Source: Lachnospiraceae bacterium | GTDB lineage: Bacteria; Bacillota; Clostridia; Lachnospirales; Lachnospiraceae | DNA: 60,266 bases | Reading direction: 5' to 3' | NCBI GenBank assembly: GCA_017634065.1 | Contig: JAGBOC010000001.1 | Location: forward strand, 1 to 60,266 | The notes under the pieces: generated by a model | Database searches by the model: none | Seen by the model: only the letters and a program-made list of their open reading frames with translations | Told to the model about the DNA's origin: nothing | Made by a program: the position numbers and the translations under genes | In this document: positions 44,948 to 54,083 of the stretch, one piece after another | How positions within the stretch are numbered: the stretch's first letter is position 1 | Layout of the letters: each line of letters begins with the position of its first letter

Positions 44948-45677
44948 TGGATTAAGAGCCTGTCTCAAAAAAGATTTTTTGGAAAGTATTAAGGGACTTA
45001 AGTGTGATGCTATATGTTTACAAGAAACTAAACTTCAGAAAGACCAAATTCCGGTAGAAATAAATGATTTAAAGTTAAAAACATACTGGCATTTTGCAGT
45101 AAAAAAAGGATATAGTGGGACGGCAGTATTTAGTAAATCTGAACCCATTTCAGTTAAATATGGTATAGGAAGCAAAGAGCATGATGATGAGGGAAGGACT
45201 GTGACACTTGAATATGATAATTTTTATCTTGTAAATGCCTATGTTCCTAATGCACAGCCAGGACTTAAGAGAATAGATTTTAGGACATTGTGGGAGGAAA
45301 AGTTATTAAAGTATTTAATGAAACTTGATAAAAATAAACCAGTTGTCTACTGTGGAGATCTGAATGTAGCACATGAAGAGATTGACTTAAAAAATCCAAA
45401 GCAAAATGTTGGTGAGCCTGGATTTTCAGATGAAGAAAGATCTATGATGTCAAAATTACTATCAAATGGTTTTGTTGATGTATATAGAGAGTTTAATCCA
45501 GATGGAAGAGATTATACCTGGTGGTCTTATAGAGCAAATGCAAGAGAAAATAATACAGGTTGGAGAATAGACTATTTTATTGTTTCAGAAAGATTTTTGA
45601 AAAATGTAAAAGACTTAAAGATTCATAATGAAATCTATGGATCTGATCATTGCCCAGTGGAGTTGATTATAAAATAA
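44922..45677 (+). CDS. xth: Exodeoxyribonuclease III (AP endonuclease)
   Basis: 251 residues from the ATG at 44922, giving the family start MRILTWNVNGLRACL; a start at 44910 adds four residues. Motifs: CLQETKLQKDQ, GYSGTAVFSKSEP, NAYVPNAQPGLKR, YCGDLNVAHEEIDL, WWSYRANARENNTGWRIDY and GSDHCPVEL, containing catalytic Glu, Tyr, Asp, Asn and His. It nicks DNA at abasic sites. It overlaps birA by 26 nt and the next gene by one base. Confidence 0.95.
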   Translation: MRILTWNVNGLRACLKKDFLESIKGLKCDAICLQETKLQKDQIPVEINDLKLKTYWHFAVKKGYSGTAVFSKSEPISVKYGIGSKEHDDEGRTVTLEYDNFYLVNAYVPNAQPGLKRIDFRTLWEEKLLKYLMKLDKNKPVVYCGDLNVAHEEIDLKNPKQNVGEPGFSDEERSMMSKLLSNGFVDVYREFNPDGRDYTWWSYRANARENNTGWRIDYFIVSERFLKNVKDLKIHNEIYGSDHCPVELIIK

Positions 45678-46417
45678 TGGCATTAAATAAAATAAAAAAA
45701 GAAGATTTATTGAGTATAATTAAAAAGGCAAAAGAATTAATCATTTCTAACAAAGTGAGTATTTTGCTTGCTGTATTTTTTATTTTCCTTACTTGTTTTA
45801 TGTCTATTTATTTAAGTAGGGTAGAGAAACCCCAAATTGTGCCAGTAAAACCATATGATGGAAAAACTTTTGTCACAGAGAATTATCCGATTTTTAAGGA
45901 AGTGGTTTTTATAGGTGATTCATATACTCATAGGATAGCTGAAGAACTTGGCTATGACACTACTATATATTCAAGCCCAGGACTTAAAGTTTCGGAACTT
46001 ACATATTGTTTTGAATCAGCGAAAAAGAATCAAAAGAAATATGTAGTTGTATTTATAGGACCAAATGACTTTAAAGGAAATACAAAACTGGATGAGTTTT
46101 ATAATCAAATTAAAGCATATACTGATATGTTTACCGAAGAATCAAAAGTCATACTTTGTTCTTATTTGAAATCTGCTTTTAGCAAAGAATTAGATGATAA
46201 CAAACTTACTCTTTATCATATAGAAGATTATGATAGCGAGTTAAAAAAAGTAGCAGAAAATGTAGAGAATGTATTTTATCTTGACTTAAATGAATATTCA
46301 AATGTTGAGGAATATACGAGATATAGTTATGATAAAAATGATATGTTACATTATAATCACACTTTTTATGTAGAGTTTATAAATAGATTATATGATTTTT
46401 TGGTATCAATAAAGTAG
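45677..46417 (+). CDS. Membrane-anchored SGNH/GDSL hydrolase
   Basis: 246 residues from the ATG at 45677, sharing one base with the xth stop; an upstream start at 45650 adds nine residues. A membrane segment at about residues 30-50 leaves the enzyme outside. Motifs: block I VVFIGDSYTHRIAE with the nucleophilic Ser, block III VFIGPNDFKGN, and block V DMLHYNHTFY with Asp and His. SGNH enzymes of this shape often act on acetyl groups or lipids of the cell wall. The substrate is unknown. Confidence 0.8.
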   Translation: MALNKIKKEDLLSIIKKAKELIISNKVSILLAVFFIFLTCFMSIYLSRVEKPQIVPVKPYDGKTFVTENYPIFKEVVFIGDSYTHRIAEELGYDTTIYSSPGLKVSELTYCFESAKKNQKKYVVVFIGPNDFKGNTKLDEFYNQIKAYTDMFTEESKVILCSYLKSAFSKELDDNKLTLYHIEDYDSELKKVAENVENVFYLDLNEYSNVEEYTRYSYDKNDMLHYNHTFYVEFINRLYDFLVSIK

Positions 46418-46419
46418 AA

Positions 46420-47652
46420 ATGGATAGAGCTATTTTACATTGTGATATGAATAATTTCTATGCATCGGTTGAGTGTATGCTTGACCCGAGCATCAGAAAT
46501 ATGCCAGTTGCCGTGTGTGGTAGTGCAGAAGAAAGGCGCGGTATAGTACTTGCAAAAAATTATTTTGCAAAAGATTTTGGCGTTAAAACAGGTGATGCCA
46601 TCTGGCAGGCAAAGAAAAAGTGTCCTAATCTTGTTGTGGTTGACAAACCGCATTTTAATGAGTATTCTAAATATTCACGACTTGCAAGAAATCTCTATAG
46701 AGAGTATACAGACCTAGTTGAGCCTATGGGAATGGATGAATGTTGGCTTGATGTGACGGCGTCGACAAGGCTTTTTGGGAAACCCCAAAAAATAGCAGAT
46801 GAGTTAAGAGAAAGAGTAAAGAAAGAGTTTAATCTTACTATATCTGTGGGTGTCTCATTTAATAAAACTTTCGCGAAACTTGGAAGTGACTTAAAAAAGC
46901 CTGATGCTACTACAGTCATAAGTAGGGAAAACTTTAAAGATGTTGTCTGGCCACTTCCTGTGTCAAGTCTTATAGGTATTGGTCGAAAGACAACGGAAAA
47001 ACTAAAACAGGTTTTTATATATACTGTTGGTGACCTTGCAAGAACTAAAGAAGAAAGGCTTAAAGCATTATTTGGGAAAAATGGAATTGCTCTTTATAAT
47101 TGCGCAAATGGTTTAGAAAATGAAGAAGTTCAAAAGTATGAAGAGCTTGATGAAGTAAAATCAATAAGTCATGGCATAACTACTGTGAAAGATCTTACTA
47201 CTAATGATGAAGTGTGGAAGGTTATGCTTGAGCTTACACAAGAGATAGGATTAAAACTTCGTGCAAAGAAGTTAAGGGCTGGAGGAGTAAGTGTAAGTAT
47301 AAGGGATAATGAACTTTACTGGGAGCAATTTCAAAGTAAGTTTAAATCATCAGAGCAGAGTTCTATCAATATCGCTCATATGGCATTTAAACTATTTAAG
47401 GAACGATACAACTGGGATAAAAAGATTAGAAATGTGACAGTATCAGTTATGTATCTTACACCAGAAGATGCTATGGAGCAGACGAGTATATTTGATACAT
47501 TATATCAAAAAGATAAAGTTGAGAAAGCAGAGAAAGTAATGGAGTCGCTCAATATAAAGTATGGTTCAGAGATTGTAAAGAATGCTTCACTAATTTCTGT
47601 TGACACATTACCAAAAACAAGGAGAAAAATTAAATATAATGAAGAACAGTAA
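46420..47652 (+). CDS. dinB: DNA polymerase IV
   Basis: 410 residues, full length. A Y-family polymerase for bypass of lesions. The opening AILHCDMNNFYASVECM and GMDECWLDVTAS carry the catalytic Asp and Glu; the finger domain has ISVGVSFNKTFAKLGSDLKKP, then an HhH region (SLIGIGRKTTEKL) and the little finger with SHGITTVKDLT. It starts 2 nt after the SGNH hydrolase gene, and the next gene overlaps its end by 14 nt. No LexA box was recognised nearby, though the internal location makes one unlikely. Confidence 0.95.
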   Translation: MDRAILHCDMNNFYASVECMLDPSIRNMPVAVCGSAEERRGIVLAKNYFAKDFGVKTGDAIWQAKKKCPNLVVVDKPHFNEYSKYSRLARNLYREYTDLVEPMGMDECWLDVTASTRLFGKPQKIADELRERVKKEFNLTISVGVSFNKTFAKLGSDLKKPDATTVISRENFKDVVWPLPVSSLIGIGRKTTEKLKQVFIYTVGDLARTKEERLKALFGKNGIALYNCANGLENEEVQKYEELDEVKSISHGITTVKDLTTNDEVWKVMLELTQEIGLKLRAKKLRAGGVSVSIRDNELYWEQFQSKFKSSEQSSINIAHMAFKLFKERYNWDKKIRNVTVSVMYLTPEDAMEQTSIFDTLYQKDKVEKAEKVMESLNIKYGSEIVKNASLISVDTLPKTRRKIKYNEEQ

Positions 47653-48394
47653 AATTAGAATAATTTTTGATGGAATTATAGCACCATTTGTTATTAGTTT
47701 TTTAATAACTGTAACAGTTTCAGCGGTGTATGTATTAATCACACATGATTTGGATCCAAATCTCATATTGGTACAGGGGATAGCAAGTGTCTTTGTGTTC
47801 GCTGCTTTATATCCACTCTATATGATGTTTAAAAAAAAGTACGAGATAAAGACAAAAGATTTTATGTTTAGTGTCTGTCTATATATGATACCTCTTGCCT
47901 TTTCGATTTGTGTCATAGGAAATGTCGCTGTGGATTATATACCAAGAGTTACGGAGAATGCAGTAACGATGGAAGTATATAAACTTGCTGAAGAGTATAA
48001 TGTATTCCTCAGTTTGTTTCTTGTATCAGTGGTTATACCAATTGTAGAAGAGTTAATGTTTAGAGGATTTTTTTATGATACAGTAAAGATTTTGTCAAAT
48101 GATTTACTGGCTATAATATTTACAAGTATCGCTTTTGCTGTGGCGCATTTTGAAATTAGACAGTCCATATATGCTTTATTTGCAGGATTATTTCTTGCAT
48201 ACATAAAATATAAATATAGAAGGCTGATATATACTATAATTTTGCATTTACTTATGAATCTCACTACTCTTGTATTTGTGCCAACAGTTTTAAGTGTAAA
48301 TGATATAAGAAATCGTGCATATATTTTATTTGTGACTATTGCTATATTGCTTCTTTCACTCTATAGAATAAATTATAAGAAAAATATTTCTTGA
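47639..48394 (+). CDS. CPBP family intramembrane protease
   Basis: 251 residues from the ATG at 47639, in the end of dinB; an earlier start at 47600 adds 13 residues. Several membrane segments are seen. The CPBP/Abi motifs EELMFRGFFYDTV (two Glu and an Arg), SIAFAVAHFEIR and LHLLMNLTTL are arranged as in type II CAAX prenyl endopeptidase relatives. In bacteria such proteins are linked to bacteriocin self-immunity or membrane regulation; no bacteriocin gene is near. The last gene of the run from dnaE, it is followed by 48 nt and a new ribosome binding site. Confidence 0.85.
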   Translation: MKNSKIRIIFDGIIAPFVISFLITVTVSAVYVLITHDLDPNLILVQGIASVFVFAALYPLYMMFKKKYEIKTKDFMFSVCLYMIPLAFSICVIGNVAVDYIPRVTENAVTMEVYKLAEEYNVFLSLFLVSVVIPIVEELMFRGFFYDTVKILSNDLLAIIFTSIAFAVAHFEIRQSIYALFAGLFLAYIKYKYRRLIYTIILHLLMNLTTLVFVPTVLSVNDIRNRAYILFVTIAILLLSLYRINYKKNIS

Positions 48395-48442
48395 TATATA
48401 TTTAGATTTTTAGTATCATTTATAGGTATTTGGGGGTTTTAA

Positions 48443-49462
48443 ATGAAGTATTTAAGTTTTATCATACCTTGCTATAATTCAAGCAAGTACATGAAAAAGT
48501 GTATAAAGTCTATTTTACCACTTGGAGATGAAGTAGAGATACTTATAATTGATGATGGTTCAAATAAGGATAATACATTAGAAATAGCAAAAGAGTTTCA
48601 AAGAAAATATCCAACTATTTGTAGAGCTATCCATAAAAAAAATGGTGGTCATGGTGATGCACTCAATGTCGGAATTAAATATGCCAAAGGATTGTTTTTT
48701 AAAGTAGTTGATTCAGATGATTGGATAAATACCAAGGCTGGTAAAAAGCTACTTGAAGCTATACGAGTTCAGGAAGCGAAGAGATCAGGTGTTGACTTAT
48801 TTGTAACTAATTATATATATGATAAAGTTGGTGCAACACATAAGAAAGTAATGGAGTATATTTTTTCTATACCAAGAAATAGAGCGATAACTTGGGAACA
48901 GATAAGATTCTTTGCTCCAGGAACATATATGCTTATGCACTCACTTTGTTATAGGACAGAAGTTTTGAGAAAGTCTAAACTCAATTTACCTAAAAAAACT
49001 TTTTATGTTGATAATATCTATGCATATAAACCACTACCATATGTAAATAAACTATATTATCTTGATGAGGACTTGTATCATTACTTCATAGGTAGAAATG
49101 ATCAGAGTGTAAATGAAAAAGTAATGATAAGCAGACTTGAACAGCAGTATCGTGTGACAAAAATAATGCTTTATGATGTTAAACTTGATAAAGTCAAGAG
49201 CAAGAAATTAAGGCACTATATGGTAAACTATATGAGTATCATAATGACAGTTACTTCAGTATTTTCACTTCTATCAAAAGATAAATACTGGCACGATCAA
49301 AAAGATAAACTGTGGAAAGAACTTGCAAAAAAGAACAAAAAACTTTATAACGAACTAATGTTTAGTTTCCTTGGTATCGGAGTAAATATGCCAGGGAAGG
49401 TTGGAGAAAAAATCACGATAGGTGGATACAAGCTTTCACAACTAATATATGGATTTAATTAA
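48443..49462 (+). CDS. Family 2 glycosyltransferase
   Basis: 339 residues. A GT-A fold with FIIPCYNSSKYMKKCI, LIIDDGSNKDNT, KKNGGHGDALNVGIKYA and the metal-binding FKVVDSDDWI. The C-terminal part (LYHYFIGRNDQSV) has the usual acceptor-binding look, with no membrane segments. It transfers a sugar to an unknown acceptor, possibly for surface polysaccharide. GGGGG precedes the ATG by about 7 nt. It stands alone, ending with a terminator whose stem begins at the stop codon. Confidence 0.9.
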   Translation: MKYLSFIIPCYNSSKYMKKCIKSILPLGDEVEILIIDDGSNKDNTLEIAKEFQRKYPTICRAIHKKNGGHGDALNVGIKYAKGLFFKVVDSDDWINTKAGKKLLEAIRVQEAKRSGVDLFVTNYIYDKVGATHKKVMEYIFSIPRNRAITWEQIRFFAPGTYMLMHSLCYRTEVLRKSKLNLPKKTFYVDNIYAYKPLPYVNKLYYLDEDLYHYFIGRNDQSVNEKVMISRLEQQYRVTKIMLYDVKLDKVKSKKLRHYMVNYMSIIMTVTSVFSLLSKDKYWHDQKDKLWKELAKKNKKLYNELMFSFLGIGVNMPGKVGEKITIGGYKLSQLIYGFN

Positions 49463-49488
49463 ATAGACAGACATTCTGTCTATTTTTT
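49462..49488 (+). terminator. Rho-independent terminator
   Basis: AATAGACAGA (49462-49471) pairs with TCTGTCTATT (49475-49484), loop CAT, then T to 49488. Confidence 0.9.
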
Positions 49489-49504
49489 ATAGGGAGATAT
49501 TGAT

Positions 49505-50503
49505 ATGAAAAAAGTATTGTCTATGGTGCTTTTGATAACTATTATATGTCTATCTTGTAGTAAACATAGTTCTACCGAGATAGTAGAAGAAAAGTTGCAA
49601 AATAAAGATATTGAAGAAGATTTGACAATCGATGTAGAGTTTTCACTTGGTGAACCTACAGAATATAATAATATAGTAGTGGAAGATTTGGATGGTTTAG
49701 CAAAGTCAGGCAAGACCCATAGTGTGAAGTATTATTCGTATATGCCAGAAGAAAAGATCGATGGTAAAGAAGAGTATCCGTATTTTGATGTAGGTCAGAA
49801 TCAGCGATATATGGAAGTGGATAAAACACTTAAAATGAATAATTACGAGTGGAAAAACTCTGAAGGAGTTTTGTCAAAAACTGCACCTGAAAATTGCAAA
49901 ATGAGTTACGGCATCGATATTTCAAAACATAATGGAAATGTTGATTTTAAAAAAGTAAAAGATGCTGGATTTGATTTTGTATTTATACGGATTGCCTATA
50001 GGGGATATGGGGAGAAAGGGAATTTGAAAGAAGATGAAATGTATAAGATAAACCTTAAGAAAGCAAGAGAAGCAGGATTAAAGGTTGGAGCCTATGTATT
50101 TTCACAGAGTGTAAATGAGAAGGAAGCAATTGAAGAGGCTGATTTTGCTACTGCACTACTTTCTGGATACAAACTAGATTTACCACTTGTGTTTGACCAT
50201 GAAACTATAAAAGGAGATGTGGCAAGAACAGATGACTTAGCTGGATTAGTATTTACAAATAATGCCATAGCATTTTGTGAGAGAGTGAAAAGTAATGGAT
50301 ATAATCCTGCCATATATAGCAATTTAGTTTGGGAAGATTATTATTATGATATGGCTCGTCTTAAAGACTATGATATATGGTATGCTGATTACAGCAAAAT
50401 ACCACAGACACCTTATGATTTCAAATATTGGCAGTTTAGTGAAGTAGGCATAGTCGAAGGTGTAAATGGAAAAGTTGATTTAAATGTTATGATAGAAAAA
50501 TAA
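49505..50503 (+). CDS. GH25 muramidase-like lipoprotein
   Basis: 332 residues. The signal peptide ends in a lipobox with Cys at about residue 17 or 19 (ICLSCSK). A linker of about 120 residues, rich in Glu and Asp, precedes a GH25 domain: MSYGIDISKHNGNVDFKKVK with the catalytic Asp, FVFIRIAYRGYG, KVGAYVFSQSV, LPLVFDHE with the acid Glu, WYADYSK and the final WQFSEVG and VDLNVM. GH25 enzymes cut the MurNAc-GlcNAc bond of peptidoglycan. A GGGAG lies upstream. The protein is expected to be anchored at the outer membrane face and to remodel the wall. Confidence 0.9.
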   Translation: MKKVLSMVLLITIICLSCSKHSSTEIVEEKLQNKDIEEDLTIDVEFSLGEPTEYNNIVVEDLDGLAKSGKTHSVKYYSYMPEEKIDGKEEYPYFDVGQNQRYMEVDKTLKMNNYEWKNSEGVLSKTAPENCKMSYGIDISKHNGNVDFKKVKDAGFDFVFIRIAYRGYGEKGNLKEDEMYKINLKKAREAGLKVGAYVFSQSVNEKEAIEEADFATALLSGYKLDLPLVFDHETIKGDVARTDDLAGLVFTNNAIAFCERVKSNGYNPAIYSNLVWEDYYYDMARLKDYDIWYADYSKIPQTPYDFKYWQFSEVGIVEGVNGKVDLNVMIEK

Positions 50504-50524
50504 TTTCGCTATAAGAAGTAAATA

Positions 50525-50555
50525 AAAAAGAGTGGTTAATCAATCCACTCTTTTT
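50525..50555. terminator. Bidirectional terminator
   Basis: AAAAAGAGTGG (50525-50535) pairs with CCACTCTTTTT (50545-50555). It lies between converging genes; the last codons of the minus gene are in it. Confidence 0.88.
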
Positions 50556-51471
50556 CATTTTTATATAAAAACTTTAGATCGTAAGGTTCAAACTTTACTT
50601 TTTTGTATTTCTCAATATCAAGAGGGACATTGGTCCAGTCTGAATGGAAGTCGCCATTTTGTTTTATAAGTATATCATAGAGAATGTCATAAGTTATGCC
50701 ATCTTCTTTATCTTTTTCAACTATTGTAGAATATGGCAGAGTTTTATGGTAAGTCATTCGCTCCCAGAGACCTAATTCTTCTATATAGTATTTGAAGTGA
50801 AAGCCATTTCTCATTCTACAACCATCAAGACCTATATATGTAAAGTGTCTCATCAAGTCTTGAAGAACTGCGTCGTTATCAATTTCATATAGATTTTCTG
50901 GAGTAGTCTCTGTGTAGTCATATCTAAATTGTATAGGTATCTGATATTTCCCCCATCTTTTTGCAAAGTCATACAGTTTGTCGTCGCCATTATAGTTTTT
51001 GTATAGGACACAGTTGATTCTTTTTCTTGTCTCAATTCTTGACACTAATTCATCTGGTGATTCCTCTACATATGGATGCATATGTCTTGATATATTTATA
51101 CAAGTTATTTTTTGTTTATTGCTTGAGACAAAAGATAATACTTCATCAGCACTCACATTTGGTTGTACTGGGAAAGTTGTATTTATATAAACTTTGTGAG
51201 TTAAAGGAACTACATCAAGCATTCTCTGAAGCGACTCAAGGTTTGCAAGAGGTTCTCCACCAGTAAAAACAAAATCACAGCAAGGTGTGATGCTATCAAT
51301 AACTTTTATGCTGTTAATAATTTTTTCTAAACTAAAAGTGCTTGTGTCAGCATATTCTTTTTTATTTATACAAAAAGGACAATGATTGTTACAATCGTAT
51401 GGAACAAAAACAGTGCAAGTACAACCACCACTTCTTGTTTTATATGGATTTTTACTAATTAAGTCACTCAT
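50536..51471 (-). CDS. Radical SAM protein of unknown substrate
   Basis: 311 residues. The cluster motif CNNHCPFC (Cys-x3-Cys-x2-Cys) is at about residues 27-34, followed by FVFTGGEPLANLESL, the GGEP motif for S-adenosylmethionine, and INTTFPVQPNVS. The cysteine pattern of an accessory SPASM domain is not complete in the C-terminal half (GLDGCRMRNGFHFKYYIEE), so no second cluster is obvious. No peptide precursor or partner gene is near, so the substrate is unknown. It is divergent from gdpP with a very short leader. Confidence 0.85.
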   Translation of the reverse strand: MSDLISKNPYKTRSGGCTCTVFVPYDCNNHCPFCINKKEYADTSTFSLEKIINSIKVIDSITPCCDFVFTGGEPLANLESLQRMLDVVPLTHKVYINTTFPVQPNVSADEVLSFVSSNKQKITCINISRHMHPYVEESPDELVSRIETRKRINCVLYKNYNGDDKLYDFAKRWGKYQIPIQFRYDYTETTPENLYEIDNDAVLQDLMRHFTYIGLDGCRMRNGFHFKYYIEELGLWERMTYHKTLPYSTIVEKDKEDGITYDILYDILIKQNGDFHSDWTNVPLDIEKYKKVKFEPYDLKFLYKNEKEWID

Positions 51472-51483
51472 TAACCAGCAAAT

Positions 51484-51492
51484 ATTTTACCA
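51484..51492 (-). promoter_or_regulatory. Extended -10 promoter of the radical SAM gene
   Basis: On the minus strand TGGTAAAAT is followed by 12 nt and the start codon, giving a leader of about 5 nt without a ribosome binding site. Confidence 0.6.
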
Positions 51493-51574
51493 CATTATTT
51501 ACATAAATACAAACAAAATGTATAATTTTTATTCATTTTGCATTTTTTGTTTTATTGAGTATTTTGGCGAATTA

Positions 51575-51583
51575 TGATAAAAT
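51575..51583 (+). promoter_or_regulatory. Extended -10 promoter of gdpP
   Basis: TGATAAAAT is followed by 8 nt and the first ATG. A GAGG at 51585-51588 would mostly lie upstream of the transcription start. Confidence 0.6.
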
Positions 51584-51591
51584 AGAGGATT

Positions 51592-53637
51592 ATGATGAAT
51601 AAGAAAAATGCAAAAGGCATATTAAGCTTGTATTTGCAGTGGCCTATAATTTTAGGTGCTTATTTGATTTTGGTTGAAATTGTTATATATTCTATAGATA
51701 GCCAGGCTGGGCTTATTGTGCTCCCATTCTTAATTATATATATTATAGTGGCGCTATATTTAAAGTTTATAAAGTATAATAATTTAAACTCGGCAGTTTT
51801 GAAACTTGCCGAAAGCATCTCAAATAGACAGAGGATTTATTTTTCAAAGATTGATTTACCTCATGCTGTCCTTGATACTGAAGGTAGAATCCTATGGGCA
51901 AATGACAGATTTCTTGGCATATCAAAATTTGCAGTTGTAGGTAGCAATATAAGAGATACATTCCCAGATTTAAATAAAGGTATAGTTTCTAATCTTTCTA
52001 ATGAAAAGATAGACTTGCTCACTGCCCTTTCTGACAGAAAATATAAAGTTCACTTGCGAATGGTAGATTTAAATGAACTTGGCGGTGACGAGGTTAGAAG
52101 ACTTTACACTGGTAGCGAAAAAGTGATAATGGTATATCTATATGATGAGACTGATTACTATATATTAAAACAAGAAAATGATGACAATAAACAGGTTACT
52201 GGATTTATCTATATAGATAACTATTATGAAGTTGCAGAAAACATGGAAGACTCTAAAGCTTCTATGCTTATAGCGATGGTGGATAGAAAGCTTACAAGAT
52301 ACATATCGTATAATAGTGGAATATTAAAAAAACTTGAGAAAGATAAATATTTCTTTGTGACTACGAAAAAAGACATAGAAGATATGATGGATGACAAGTT
52401 TTCTATACTTGAGCAAACCAAAGAAATAATTGGCGGAGATAATATACCCCTTACTCTTTCAATTGGTGTTGGATATGAAGGAAAAAGTATAGAGAGCAAC
52501 CATGAGTTAGCAAGAGTAGCAATTGATATGGCACTTGGCCGTGGTGGAGACCAAGCTGTTGTAAAAAGAGGTCAGGAGACTTTGTATTTTGGAGGTAAGT
52601 CTGCTTCAAACACAACCAATGCAAGGGTAAGAGCAAGAGTAAAGGCAACATCATTTAGAGAGACACTTGATACCAAAGATAAAGTATTGATAATGGGTCA
52701 TAAAAATGGAGACTTTGATTCATTTGGAGCCTGTGTCGGTGTGTATATAATGGCTAAACATCTTGGTAAGGATGTTCACATCATTATCAACTCTCTCACC
52801 AATGCTGTCGAGGAAATGAGACAGAAGTTCATAAATAGTGAATCTTATGATGAAAATATGTTTATGACAGGTGATGAAGCTGTCGCATTTGCAGATGAAG
52901 AAACTTTGCTGATTGTAGTAGACCATAATACAAATAGGATATCTGATGAGTCAAGACTCTTTGATAAGGGACTTGATCTAGTAGTATTTGACCATCACAG
53001 GATATCACAAAACTCAATACATGATGCAATATTATCATATATAGATGCAGGAGCATCATCAACCTGTGAACTTGTCACAGAGATAATGACATATTTTGAT
53101 GACAGACTTAAACTTAAACCACTTGAAGCAGATACGATGCTTGCAGGAATTATGATTGACACTATGTATTTCACTTTCCAAACTTCTGCAAAAACTTTTG
53201 ATGCGGCATCATACTTAAGGAAGAGAGGGGCTGATTCAGATAGAGTTAGAAAGATGCTACGAGTAGATTTTGATTTTGAAAAACTTAAGAATGATGTAGT
53301 AAGTGAAGCAGAGAATTACAGAGATGGTTATGTGATAGCAGTTCTAGAAAATGTAAATGAAAACATAGAAGAATCAGTGGCCAAAGCAGAGATAGCAAAT
53401 GAACTTATAAATATAAAAGATGTAAAGGCAAGTTTTGTAATCACAAAGGAAGATGATAAATATGCCATATCAAGTAGGTCAATAGATGATGTAAATGTAC
53501 AGGTTTTGATGGAAAAACTTGGTGGAGGTGGACACAGAAGTTCGGCTGGTGCTGCGATAGAGGCAGAGTCATTTGAAGATGCAGTTTCAAAAGTGAAAGC
53601 CGTTATAGATGAGTTTATAAGGGAGGATGAAAAGTAA
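51592..53637 (+). CDS. gdpP: Cyclic-di-AMP phosphodiesterase GdpP
   Basis: 681 residues (an ATG one codon later is also possible). Two membrane segments (residues about 14-57), then a PAS-like domain (DLPHAVLDTEGRILWANDRF), a degenerate GGDEF domain ending in ALGRGGDQAVVKRG, and a DHH-DHHA1 phosphodiesterase with GHKNGDFDSFGACVGVY, VVDHNTNR, VFDHHRIS and LGGGGHRSSAGAAI. It cleaves c-di-AMP to pApA, controlling turgor and wall stress. Operon order gdpP-rplI-dnaB is standard for Firmicutes, and the rplI start overlaps its stop by one base. Confidence 0.95.
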   Translation: MMNKKNAKGILSLYLQWPIILGAYLILVEIVIYSIDSQAGLIVLPFLIIYIIVALYLKFIKYNNLNSAVLKLAESISNRQRIYFSKIDLPHAVLDTEGRILWANDRFLGISKFAVVGSNIRDTFPDLNKGIVSNLSNEKIDLLTALSDRKYKVHLRMVDLNELGGDEVRRLYTGSEKVIMVYLYDETDYYILKQENDDNKQVTGFIYIDNYYEVAENMEDSKASMLIAMVDRKLTRYISYNSGILKKLEKDKYFFVTTKKDIEDMMDDKFSILEQTKEIIGGDNIPLTLSIGVGYEGKSIESNHELARVAIDMALGRGGDQAVVKRGQETLYFGGKSASNTTNARVRARVKATSFRETLDTKDKVLIMGHKNGDFDSFGACVGVYIMAKHLGKDVHIIINSLTNAVEEMRQKFINSESYDENMFMTGDEAVAFADEETLLIVVDHNTNRISDESRLFDKGLDLVVFDHHRISQNSIHDAILSYIDAGASSTCELVTEIMTYFDDRLKLKPLEADTMLAGIMIDTMYFTFQTSAKTFDAASYLRKRGADSDRVRKMLRVDFDFEKLKNDVVSEAENYRDGYVIAVLENVNENIEESVAKAEIANELINIKDVKASFVITKEDDKYAISSRSIDDVNVQVLMEKLGGGGHRSSAGAAIEAESFEDAVSKVKAVIDEFIREDEK

Positions 53638-54083
53638 TGAAAATAATTTTACTTGAAAATGTAAAGAAACTTGGGAAAAAAGATGAGATAGTCGAAGTAA
53701 GTGATGGCTATGCAAGAAATGTAATCATACCAAAAAAACTTGGCTTACAAGCGACTCCTGAAAACTTAAATAATGTTCGACTTAAAAATAAAAATGAAGA
53801 AAAGAAGGAAGAGAACTTAAGGAACTTGGCAGAAAATAACAAGATTAAGCTTGAAAAGGAAAAGTTCACAGTGTCTATAAAGGCAGGTGCAAATGGTAAG
53901 ACTTTTGGTTCAATCACAAGTAAAGAAATATGTGAAGCAATTAAAAGCACTTCTGATATAGATATTGATAAAAAAGATGTGCTTCTTGATGACAGTATTA
54001 AAAATGTTGGAAATTATGATGTGAAAGTTAAACTTCATAAAGATATAATAGCAAATATTAAAGTTGAGGTTAAAGAATTATAA
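53637..54083 (+). CDS. rplI: Large ribosomal subunit protein bL9
   Basis: 148 residues, full length. The N-terminal domain has MKIILLENVKKLGKKDEIVE, VSDGYARNVIIPKKLGLQAT, followed by a long charged helix (residues about 40-75), and the C-terminal domain with ANGKTFGSITSKEICEAI. bL9 sits at the L1 stalk base and helps reading-frame fidelity. Start and stop overlap neighbours by one base (TAATG), implying translational coupling with gdpP and dnaB. Confidence 0.97.
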   Translation: MKIILLENVKKLGKKDEIVEVSDGYARNVIIPKKLGLQATPENLNNVRLKNKNEEKKEENLRNLAENNKIKLEKEKFTVSIKAGANGKTFGSITSKEICEAIKSTSDIDIDKKDVLLDDSIKNVGNYDVKVKLHKDIIANIKVEVKEL

